5,690 nt of DNA from CAZPHU01 sp964419255 (lineage in GTDB: Bacteria; Fibrobacterota; Chitinivibrionia; Chitinivibrionales; CAYFVL01): positions 1 through 5,690 of the forward strand of contig CAYQOU010000118.1 of assembly GCA_964419255.1 (NCBI GenBank), read 5' to 3'. The stretch's first letter is position 1. The number at the start of each line of letters is the position of its first letter. The notes under the pieces are model-generated. The model ran no database searches and was not told the origin of the DNA. It worked only from the letters and a program-made list of their open reading frames with translations. Made by a program: the position numbers and the translations under genes. Positions 1 to 5,690 of this stretch are shown here, one piece after another.

Positions 1-566
1 GGGTGGATGCCGGCGACCGGGTGGCGATCATCGGACAGAACGGTATCGGCAAGACCACGCTTCTGCGTATCCTGGCCAATGATCTGGAGCCCGATAGGGG
101 TGAGGTGAGCTGGTCGCAGAACGCACAGTTCGGCTATTATGCTCAGGACCACAGTGATGATTTCGACTCGGACAAGACCGTCTTCGACTGGATGGCACAG
201 TGGACGGATACGGGGGATGAGCAGGTGATTCGTGCTGCACTGGGGCGGATGCTTTTCCGGGCGGATGATATACGAAAACCGGTTCGGGTGTTGTCGGGTG
301 GGGAGCAGGGCAGGATGCTTTTCGGCAAACTGACTCTTCAAAAAAACAATGTGCTTCTGATGGATGAGCCCACCAATCATCTGGATATGGAGTCGATCGA
401 GTCGCTTAACACCGCGCTGGAAAACTTTCCGGGGACGCTGATTTTTGTGTCTCACGACCGTGAGTTTGTCAGCTCACTGGCCAACCGTATCATCGAGCTG
501 ACACCCAGGGGAATAGTCAATTATACCGGCAACTATGAGGATTACTTGGAGGCACAGGCCGGATAG
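1..566 (+). CDS. ABC-F family ATPase, YbiT-like, C-terminal part only
   Basis: This is the 3' end of a gene that begins before the window. The frame is open from base 3 and stops with TAG at 564-566, so the GTG at base 3 is an internal valine codon. The 187 visible residues make up most of the second nucleotide-binding domain of an ABC-F protein. They show Walker A GQNGIGKT (11-18), a Q-loop in YYAQDH (Gln48), the signature LSGGEQGR (97-104), Walker B VLLMDEP (117-123, Asp121 and Glu122), the family hallmark NHLD, and the switch histidine in SHD (His151). GRMLFGKL and SHDREFVSSLA closely resemble Escherichia coli YbiT as I remember it. ABC-F proteins are soluble, have no membrane domain, and act on ribosomes. 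The exact role of YbiT-type members is less settled, so no gene symbol is given. The first ATPase domain and the interdomain linker lie outside the window. Confidence 0.93.
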   Translation, partial: VDAGDRVAIIGQNGIGKTTLLRILANDLEPDRGEVSWSQNAQFGYYAQDHSDDFDSDKTVFDWMAQWTDTGDEQVIRAALGRMLFRADDIRKPVRVLSGGEQGRMLFGKLTLQKNNVLLMDEPTNHLDMESIESLNTALENFPGTLIFVSHDREFVSSLANRIIELTPRGIVNYTGNYEDYLEAQAG

Positions 567-714
567 TGGCTGCATATGGTATGCATATCCTCCAATGTCC
601 ACCCATATAGCTCACCTGTCAACTATCGACTCTGTAATACAGGAGACTTTGCCGTATTATTATCATTCATGTGAGGTTTTTGTCTCGCTGATAGGAGCTT
701 GTTTACATGTTAAC

Positions 715-746
715 AAAAAAAGAGCCCCGCTGTGCGAAGCTCTTTT
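715..746 (-). terminator. Rho-independent terminator of the GH5 gene
   Basis: Bases 718-725 (AAAAGAGC) pair perfectly with 739-746 (GCTCTTTT). An inner CGC/GCG pairing (728-730 with 734-736) closes a TGT loop. Read on the minus strand, the stem runs into seven consecutive T (complement of 715-721) followed by GTTAA, which is the classic U-tract. It starts 27 bases after the TAG stop of the GH5 gene. The plus-strand side has only TTTT after the stem, so it might also stop read-through from the convergent ABC-F gene, but less strongly. Confidence 0.85.
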
Positions 747-773
747 CACGTAAAATTTATGCATTCGCTCTGT

Positions 774-2795
774 CTAGTGATTTACCACTTTGCCTATCAG
801 CGTCTTGTCTTTGTGTTTGATTTGCAGGATCGCCACGCCACGATAGTCGGTCGGAATGTCGAGAGAATTTGTCCCCGCACGACCATGAGCCGATCGTGAA
901 AGTATCGTCCTGCCCTGCAGGTTTTGCAGAGTGATGGTGACCGCTCCCGCATTGTCAAGTGTGTACAAAGCCCTGATATATCCGTTGGCGGCAAATGCCC
1001 GAAACATTTCCGAACCCTTGAAAGAGCGGCCTGTTACTGTTGTGGCGGGATATCCGGAGGTCGCAGTTTCCCATTCCGTATCGGAGGAGACATCGTCTAC
1101 GGCAATCATCGAGACCGTCTCTACGTTTCCCTCGCCGGATGCGGGGATGTTCAGATCGAAGGAATACGCGGTATCGACACTGCCGTCACTCCCGATAAAC
1201 AGGATATGATCGATATAGATTGTGCCACGATACCCTTCGGAATATGTTTGCAATGCAAAGAAATCGATTTGTGCGGGATCAGCAGGAACCAGCGCGCCTT
1301 CATCGGTAGTATCATTCGATAACGGGATGCTGTAATCGGCCCAGCCATCCATAGAAACCTCGCCCAATGGTGCCTCTCTCCACGTCCATTCATCCGACAT
1401 CGTAACCAGATTCATTTCTACAAAACCATACTGTGTCTCGCCATTGACTTCGTAAGTGGTTTGTCCGTTGACATAGGCACGCACGATAATAGAATCATAT
1501 GTGGTCATATCGGACCGGACTACTCCAAGATCAACCTGTCCCCACAGAGAATCCTTGGCGGAATAGAGTATTTTCATGGCATTATTGCCGGACTCCGGGA
1601 CCAGGGACGTGTCACCCTCCAGCTTCGGCAGGCCTGCGCCGGCGCGGATCGCATTGAGCAGGCCCAGATCATGGACCTCGAAGCTCACGCGGTCAAAGAT
1701 GGTGAAGTTTAGATTGCCTTTGTAGCCGGTATCCCATGCAACGGGTATGATTCCTCTGCTCAGCGCAGCTGATACGACATATTCGTAATAGGTGCGACGG
1801 GACAACAGATGCCGTTCGAGCTTCTCACGGGGGAGAGTCAAGCGTTTGGCTGCCCCGAATTCGCCCAGGATAACGGGTATGCCGTTGTCCACAAACTGCG
1901 TTTTCATCTTGTCAAATTGTTCGTCGACATAGTCTTCTTCACCCCAGGTCGGATTGCGGTCGGTATCGGTTGTCGAGTGGTTTTGCTGCCCCCAGTAATA
2001 AAAAACCTTCCCCCAGTCCTCATCTTCTTCCATGAGCGTGAACTGATAGGGATAGAAATGCACCTCCGCCATGAGTCGATCATCGATGTGGTCGGTGGGA
2101 AGGGTAGTCATCACCTGATTGGTAAGATCGATATCGGCTCTGGGGCCCTGGATGATGAGCGTGCGGGAGGCGTTGTTGCCGCCGGTGGCTCGCACCGTAT
2201 CTATGAAAGTCTGAAGGTAGGAGTTGAGAACGGCCATGCGATCGGCGCCGAAATCAGTTCCGTGCGGGTCCTGGACCGCCGGCTCGTTGGCGCCGGCAAA
2301 CAACAGGTGGTGATCGTAGTCACGAAACGCCGTGGCGATCTGGTGCCAGTATGCGCCCTGTTTCCGGTTAACGTCATCTTGAGCGGAGGCAGTGATGTTT
2401 TCCTCCAGCCATCCACCATCCCAATGGCTGTTGAGGATGACAAAAAGATCTCTGCTGATGCAGTAATCGACGACTTCTTTGACCTGCGCTATCCAGTCCT
2501 GATCGATAACAAGCGTGGCCTGATCGGCGTGAGAATCCCATGCGCAGGGGATACGAATCGTATTGAAACCTCCTGCTTTAACGGAGTCGATAAGTGTCTG
2601 GGTCGGAAGGGGATTTCCCCATGCGGTCGGATCCTCGGGAACTTCCATGGTGTTACCGATATTCCATGCGATACTCATCTCCCGGGCAATTTCCGTTGCG
2701 GGCGGCAGCGTTTGGGCATGAATAATGCCGGTGAAAGAAAATATGCCGGAGAACATGAGTGTCGCCGAAATGGCCAGTTTTTCGAGTTTTCTCAT
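774..2795 (-). CDS. Secreted modular GH5 glycoside hydrolase (cellulase-type)
   Basis: This 673-residue exported enzyme probably cleaves beta-1,4-linked glucan or a related plant-type polysaccharide. Residues 1-27 are a signal peptide (charged N-terminus, hydrophobic core, likely cut after IIHA). Residues about 31-390 form a GH5 barrel. Visible signatures are WNIGNT (44-49), GFNTIRIP (76-83, Arg81), LNSHWD (121-126, His124), the acid/base in GANEP (Glu171), EVHFY (244-248), the nucleophile in ILGEFG (Glu312) and PVAWD (351-355, Trp354). Residues about 400-536 look like a beta-sandwich carbohydrate-binding module, possibly CBM11-like (ends in IYIDHILF). Residues about 585-673 resemble a type IX sorting-type domain (LQNLQGR, AGTNSLDIP, YRGVAILQIK, then a basic tail). 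The ATG start is supported by AGAAGGG seven bases upstream. A strong terminator follows the stop. All catalytic residues are present. Endoglucanase is the default reading; xyloglucanase, mannanase or lichenase activity cannot be excluded because GH5 is polyspecific. Confidence 0.93.
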   Translation of the reverse strand: MRKLEKLAISATLMFSGIFSFTGIIHAQTLPPATEIAREMSIAWNIGNTMEVPEDPTAWGNPLPTQTLIDSVKAGGFNTIRIPCAWDSHADQATLVIDQDWIAQVKEVVDYCISRDLFVILNSHWDGGWLEENITASAQDDVNRKQGAYWHQIATAFRDYDHHLLFAGANEPAVQDPHGTDFGADRMAVLNSYLQTFIDTVRATGGNNASRTLIIQGPRADIDLTNQVMTTLPTDHIDDRLMAEVHFYPYQFTLMEEDEDWGKVFYYWGQQNHSTTDTDRNPTWGEEDYVDEQFDKMKTQFVDNGIPVILGEFGAAKRLTLPREKLERHLLSRRTYYEYVVSAALSRGIIPVAWDTGYKGNLNFTIFDRVSFEVHDLGLLNAIRAGAGLPKLEGDTSLVPESGNNAMKILYSAKDSLWGQVDLGVVRSDMTTYDSIIVRAYVNGQTTYEVNGETQYGFVEMNLVTMSDEWTWREAPLGEVSMDGWADYSIPLSNDTTDEGALVPADPAQIDFFALQTYSEGYRGTIYIDHILFIGSDGSVDTAYSFDLNIPASGEGNVETVSMIAVDDVSSDTEWETATSGYPATTVTGRSFKGSEMFRAFAANGYIRALYTLDNAGAVTITLQNLQGRTILSRSAHGRAGTNSLDIPTDYRGVAILQIKHKDKTLIGKVVNH

Positions 2796-2807
2796 ATGGT
2801 TACCCTT

Positions 2808-2825
2808 CTGGTGTAACTGGTGTAA
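2808..2825. repeat. Perfect 9-bp tandem repeat in the GH5 leader
   Basis: The plus strand reads CTGGTGTAA twice in a row (2808-2816 and 2817-2825). On the transcribed minus strand this is TTACACCAG twice, ending at the start of the ribosome-binding site AGAAGGG (complement of 2803-2809). The repeat may be a slippage product or a duplicated short binding site. No function can be assigned from sequence alone. Confidence 0.75.
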
Positions 2826-2873
2826 AAATTTAAACGCTTTATTGTTCTCGACTTTTAAATCCTGTACAATCTT

Positions 2874-2904
2874 CCCCCTATCCCATTGAAGCGGGATAAG
2901 GGGG
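2874..2904. repeat. GC-rich inverted repeat (hairpin) upstream of the GH5 gene
   Basis: CCCCCTATCCC (2874-2884) pairs with GGGATAAGGGGG (2893-2904) around an 8-base loop, with one unpaired A (about 2898-2899) as the only defect. No T-tract follows on either strand, so it does not look like an intrinsic terminator. It lies about 80-110 bases before the GH5 start codon. It could form in the 5' leader of that mRNA or be a dispersed palindromic (REP-like) element. Confidence 0.65.
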
Positions 2905-3027
2905 AGAGGGAGTAGGCAAGGATCGTTTTCTACCGCACTCTTTTGTGTAGTAAAAAGAGCACAAATAACACCTGCATATAAGCATAAGCTTCAAAAGAAT
3001 GCAGTCATACAGGCAATGCATGTAAAC

Positions 3028-3086
3028 AAAAATATAAGAAAAAAGTCTAAAATGCGCTAAAAAATATCGAAAAGTGGCAAAAAAAA
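3028..3086. promoter_or_regulatory. Phased A-tracts, predicted intrinsically curved DNA
   Basis: Six runs of four to eight A on the plus strand lie at 3028-3032, 3039-3044, 3049-3052, 3059-3064, 3070-3073 and 3079-3086. Their centres average 10.5 bp apart (intervals 11.5, 9, 11, 10 and 11), which matches the helical repeat. A-tracts in helical phase are known to bend DNA. Earlier runs at 2952-2956 and 2963-2965 are also about 10 bp apart. The bend lies between two divergent promoters, so an effect on transcription or binding of a nucleoid protein is plausible. This is inference. Confidence 0.6.
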
Positions 3087-3665
3087 GCATAAGTAAGTAA
3101 ACGATAAATGTGTAGTAGCATTGTAGGGGGTATACCTCCGGATAAATGCTTTTTGATTGAATCTGTGGATATGGCATGAAGGTATTAGCTTTCGATATGA
3201 CCAGTTGTGGCGGTTCCCAGGTTAATCTTCGCTAAAGAATCGTTCAATGTGGATCTTATTATTTTGTGTTCTGTATCCTGATTCCTTGACCTTCGATCCC
3301 TGATTGTCCGGCTCTGCCGGAGGTAACAAGCAGGCAGCGAGAATAGTAATGATTGCGGTTTTTTTTCTTTGTCCTGGAGGTTTTACCTGCAAAACATCAA
3401 ACCAGCGGACCGTGCAAATGAAAGATCAGTCAATGAGACTGCAATCGAAGGTCATGTTTTCGGCAGGAGTAAAGAGCGGGCAGCAGCCGTGCGCCTGAAG
3501 GCTCAGCCGTCGCGGGATGATGACCGGGGAAAACAAAATTTACGGTGGACATGGTCGTACTTCTCAGGTTATCATGTAAAAATACCCGATCACCGGCATC
3601 GAAACATCTGATCTGGCGTTTACACGACGTATTCGGTTTAAAGGCATAACCAGGAGATTCGACAT

Positions 3666-5087
3666 ATGGACAGAAGGCGTGCACTGGGGCTGATAGGCGC
3701 GGGGCTTACGACGGCAGCTTTTCCGGCAATTGCCAAAAGACCCAGGAAAACGCCCAATTTTGTCATCGTTTTGGCCGATGATTGGTCGTGGCCCCATGCG
3801 AGTCTGGCCGGTGATTCGGTGGTGAATACCCCCTGGTTCGATCGGGTGGCCTCGGAGGGGATGCATTTCTCCAATGCATTCGTCTCCTCTCCATCCTGCG
3901 CTCCTTCCAGAGCAGCTCTTCTGACCGGGCGCTACAACTGGGAGCTTGAGCAGGCGGCAAATATGTGGGGATCATTTCCCAAAAAATTCACCTGTTTTCC
4001 CACCATTCTTGAGAACAAAGGATATCAGATCGGTTTCCAGGGCAAAGGGTGGAGTCCGGGGGTAATCTTTCTACACGGACGCATGCGCAATCCCGCCGGC
4101 CGACGTTTCAGGAGCTTCGGTCAGTTCCTTCGCGCCAGAAAGAGCAATCAGCCTTTTTACTACTGGTACGGTAGCCGAAAGCCTCATCGCAAGTACATTA
4201 ATGGATCGGGGGCGGCCAACGGCATTGATCCCGCCTCGGTCACAGTTCCAGCGCACCTGCCCGACTGCGAAGAAGTCAGAAACGACATCGCCGACTACTA
4301 TCTTGAGGTGCAGCAGTTCGATCAACAGCTGGGGGAAGTCTATAGAAGTCTGCAATCCGCCGGTGAACTGGAAAATACCGTTATTATAGTCACCAGTGAC
4401 AATGGTATGCCTTTCCCCCGATGCAAGGCTAACCTGTATGATCTCGGCACACGGGTGCCGCTTTGTATCCGTTGGCCGGGTGTTACGCAGGCCGGAAGTT
4501 GCTTTGGCGGGCTGGTGAGCCTGGTGGATATAGCGCCCACGATACTGACTGCTTTGGGAGACGGTGAAGCAAAACAGCTGTCTGGAGACAGTCTGCTACC
4601 GGTGCTTGATGGTTCAGAAAACCCTTCGCTGGATACCTCCTTTGAGCTGACCGGTCGCGAACGGCATATCGCCGCGCAGAGTGAATCCCGTGCCGGTTAT
4701 CCGATGAGGTCGCTGCGCACCAAAGACTTTCTGTACATCCGCAATTTCGCACCCCAGCGGTGGCCTGCGGGGAGTCCGCCCGAATACCGTGATGTCGATC
4801 GCTCTCCGACAAAAAACTACATGCTGGAGCACAAGGATGAGCCGCGGGTACAGCAGCTTTATGAGCTGGCGTTTGGCAAGCGTCCCGCCGAAGAACTCTA
4901 TGACCTGCGAGCCGATCCCTGGCAGATCCATAATATAGCGCAGGACACGCAGCACGAAAAAAGGAAAAATGCCATGCGCGATATCATGGAACAGCGCCTT
5001 ACCGCCACCGGAGATCCCCGTGTACTGGGCAACGGAAACGTTTTCGATTCCTACCGTTATTACATGTTTAAACGTGTTTACCAATGA
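3666..5087 (+). CDS. Exported formylglycine-dependent sulfatase, SGSH-like
   Basis: This 473-residue type I sulfatase hydrolyses sulfate esters or N-sulfates, probably on a sulfated sugar. The core CAPSR followed by LLTGR (78-89) is the signature in which Cys78 (codon TGC at 3897-3899) is oxidised to formylglycine. Metal ligands are expected from Asp38 and Asp39 (LADDW) and from Asp245 and Asn246 (TSDNG). Lys127 (GKG) and His174 (KPHRKY) fit the other active-site positions. TSDNGMPFPRCKANLYD, GYPMRSL and the late ELYDLRADP resemble human heparan N-sulfatase (SGSH) and many bacterial relatives, probably SulfAtlas S1_8. The N-terminus DRRRALGLIGAG with AFPAIA before a likely cut at 23 is a plausible Tat signal. 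There is no lipobox. The ATG is supported by AGGAG at 3652-3656, nine bases upstream. The length is normal and no key residue is missing. No formylglycine-generating enzyme or anSME lies in the window. The true substrate cannot be read from sequence. Confidence 0.93.
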   Translation: MDRRRALGLIGAGLTTAAFPAIAKRPRKTPNFVIVLADDWSWPHASLAGDSVVNTPWFDRVASEGMHFSNAFVSSPSCAPSRAALLTGRYNWELEQAANMWGSFPKKFTCFPTILENKGYQIGFQGKGWSPGVIFLHGRMRNPAGRRFRSFGQFLRARKSNQPFYYWYGSRKPHRKYINGSGAANGIDPASVTVPAHLPDCEEVRNDIADYYLEVQQFDQQLGEVYRSLQSAGELENTVIIVTSDNGMPFPRCKANLYDLGTRVPLCIRWPGVTQAGSCFGGLVSLVDIAPTILTALGDGEAKQLSGDSLLPVLDGSENPSLDTSFELTGRERHIAAQSESRAGYPMRSLRTKDFLYIRNFAPQRWPAGSPPEYRDVDRSPTKNYMLEHKDEPRVQQLYELAFGKRPAEELYDLRADPWQIHNIAQDTQHEKRKNAMRDIMEQRLTATGDPRVLGNGNVFDSYRYYMFKRVYQ

Positions 5088-5131
5088 TGTGCGACCGGAA
5101 TACTTTTTTTTCCTTTTGACTCCTCCGGAAA

Positions 5132-5328
5132 ATGAAAAAAATTAGTCCGGACACAAAAAGCTCGGCCGGATTATTACTGTTCCCGGAATCGTTTCTGTTG
5201 TTGCTATCCTTATCGCTACCAACTCCACTTTATCCGAATACCTGTCGGTGTCTTTTGTAGAAGCTAAACAGCCTCTTGCTCCTGATCGAAAAATCATCAA
5301 GCCGCATCATTTGGTGGACGGGTTATGA
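5132..5328 (+). pseudogene. Frameshifted remnant of a small membrane or secreted protein gene
   Basis: An ATG at 5132 opens a frame (MKKISPDTK) that stops with TAG at 5258-5260. From 5155 the neighbouring frame, which has no start of its own, stays open to TGA at 5326-5328 and looks more coding-like. It has many purine-N-pyrimidine codons (GTT, GCT, ATC, ACC, AAC) and encodes a hydrophobic segment (GIVSVVAILIATNSTL) followed by a polar stretch ending KPHHLVDGL. One extra A in the run of five A at 5155-5159 would join the two frames into about 65 residues: basic N-terminus, single membrane segment or signal anchor, polar tail. The tail ends where the repeat cluster begins, so the gene may also be cut short. 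I do not recognise the family. Alternatives are a sequencing error in the A-run or a chance open frame. The ribosome-binding site is weak. Confidence 0.35.
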
Positions 5329-5346
5329 ATTGGGGCTGGACGGGGG

Positions 5347-5411
5347 ACTGGATATAAATTAGGGACGGAGTCAACTGGATATAAGTAGGGGATAAGTAGG
5401 GGACGGAGTCA
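5347..5411. repeat. Two tandem 27-bp units, the second with an 11-bp duplication
   Basis: Unit 1 (5347-5373) and unit 2 (5374-5411) both begin ACTGGATATAA and end ACGGAGTCA. Unit 2 is 38 bp, exactly 27 plus 11, because ATAAGTAGGGG occurs twice in it (5381-5391 and 5392-5402). With one 11-mer removed, the two units match at 24 of 27 positions. The unit end is part of the GGGACGGAGTCAA motif that recurs downstream. Confidence 0.85.
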
Positions 5412-5667
5412 AATTGTTTAATTTGCTCTGTATTATTTGGGGACGGAGTCAAATGTTTTAATTTGCCCACTAGAACCGCAATTTCGACGTTTTCTCTATG
5501 TTTTTTGCCCATTTCACCCGATAAGACGATGAAAAATTCCTTTCTTCCCATCGGTTATTTACGTCCGGGGGGATAAATATCTCACCGTGAAATTCGAGTC
5601 CAATGCCCGAAAAAATGGGAAAACGGTAGATTTTGTCTCCGAAATTAAACAATTTGACTCCGTCCCC
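5399..5667. mobile_element. MITE-like or REP-like element with perfect 26-bp inverted repeats
   Basis: Bases 5399-5424 (beginning GGGGACGGAGTCAAATTG) are repeated perfectly in reverse complement at 5642-5667. A third, direct and slightly diverged copy lies at 5439-5465, and a shorter one (GGGACGGAGTCAA) at 5362-5374. Inside each long copy, CAAAT(T) and AATTTG form a small hairpin. The roughly 217-bp interior encodes no recognisable transposase, so any mobility would need an enzyme supplied elsewhere. From memory, GGGGACGGAGTCAAATT motifs occur near REP-associated Y1 (IS200-like) transposase genes in varied bacteria; I could not check this. No flanking target-site duplication is visible. The repeats are certain, but the element interpretation is tentative. 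Confidence 0.55.
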
Positions 5668-5690
5668 CTTTTTTAGGTCACAAATTGAAC

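Larger units (their letters stand above)
2826..3665. other. Divergent intergenic region, no convincing gene
   Basis: This region separates the start codons of the GH5 gene (minus) and the sulfatase gene (plus) and must contain both promoters. I could not place a promoter with near-consensus -35 and -10 boxes on either strand. It holds a GC-rich hairpin (2874-2904), an AT-rich stretch with phased A-tracts (about 2950-3110), a 14-bp near-palindrome (3126-3139) and a small perfect hairpin, TCCGGC-TCT-GCCGGA (3307-3321), with no T-run after it. Bases 3327-3611 stay open in one plus frame but lack a start codon with a ribosome-binding site. A low-complexity hydrophobic minus frame (2878-3177) is treated as spurious. 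Confidence 0.6.

Noticed and set aside
571..585. Perfect small hairpin TGCATA-TGG-TATGCA after the ABC-F stop
   Set aside because: The stem is short and AT-rich with no T-tract after it, so there is no support for a terminator.
535..753. A 72-codon plus-strand frame after the ABC-F gene
   Set aside because: It overlaps the ABC-F end in another frame, has no ribosome-binding site, and runs through the terminator.
1809..2816. A 335-codon open frame on the plus strand
   Set aside because: It is fully antisense to the well-supported GH5 gene, resembles no known family, and is explained by codon bias of the opposite strand.
2832..2839. AAACGCTT matching the AANCGNTT core of LacI-family operators upstream of the GH5 gene
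   Set aside because: Only six fixed positions match and the flanks are not symmetric; such a hit is expected by chance fairly often in a region of this length.
2878..3177. A 99-codon minus-strand frame with a hydrophobic product
   Set aside because: The hydrophobicity comes from reading the A-rich strand as Phe, Leu and Tyr codons. There is no ribosome-binding site, and the frame runs through the hairpin as low-complexity sequence.
4614..5084. A 156-codon open frame on the minus strand
   Set aside because: It lies antisense within the sulfatase gene, whose frame is supported by family motifs throughout.
5095..5128. T-run at 5104-5111 with CCGGA/TCCGG arms as a sulfatase terminator
   Set aside because: The stem is only 5 bp and the T-run lies inside the loop rather than after the stem, so it does not fit an intrinsic terminator.
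5331..5408. G-runs as a possible G-quadruplex
   Set aside because: The runs of three to five G are separated by long, uneven loops; they are better explained by the repeated GGGGACGGAG motif.
5347..5668. Terminal repeats as a possible CRISPR array
   Set aside because: Copies differ in length, orientation and spacing, spacers are not uniform, and no cas genes are present.

Overview
The window comes from a bacterial chromosome of roughly balanced GC content. It carries three recognisable protein genes and ends in a cluster of short repeats. The best taxonomic hint is the secreted cellulase-type enzyme, which ends in a domain resembling the type IX secretion (Por) C-terminal sorting domains of Bacteroidota and Fibrobacterota. 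Together with a Gram-negative style Tat signal on the sulfatase, this suggests a polysaccharide-degrading member of the Fibrobacterota/Chitinivibrionia or a relative. That placement is inference.

Layout. Positions 1-566 (+) hold the 3' end of a YbiT-like ABC-F ATPase gene. Positions 567-773 are a short convergent intergenic region with a clear intrinsic terminator oriented for the minus-strand gene. Positions 774-2795 (-) encode a secreted modular GH5 glycoside hydrolase: signal peptide, GH5 catalytic domain with both catalytic glutamates, a beta-sandwich carbohydrate-binding-like module and a sorting-type C-terminus. Positions 2796-3665 are an 870-bp divergent intergenic region with no convincing gene. 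It contains a 9-bp tandem repeat overlapping the GH5 ribosome-binding site, a 12-bp GC-rich hairpin, and an AT-rich stretch with six A-tracts spaced about 10.5 bp apart (predicted curved DNA). Positions 3666-5087 (+) encode an exported formylglycine-dependent sulfatase resembling N-sulfoglucosamine sulfohydrolases. Positions 5088-5690 hold a probable frameshifted remnant of a small membrane or secreted protein gene, then a repeat cluster built around the motif GGGGACGGAGTCAA. The cluster includes a perfect 26-bp inverted repeat that brackets about 217 bp.

The GH5 enzyme and the sulfatase are divergently transcribed from one AT-rich region, and both act on polysaccharides outside the cytoplasm. 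They could belong to the same carbohydrate-use strategy, but nothing here shows that they share a substrate. The ABC-F gene is an unrelated housekeeping or translation-associated neighbour.

I see no convincing new multi-gene system. The least ordinary material is the repeat cluster with its adjacent broken gene at the right end, and the curved, structured intergenic region between the two exported enzymes.
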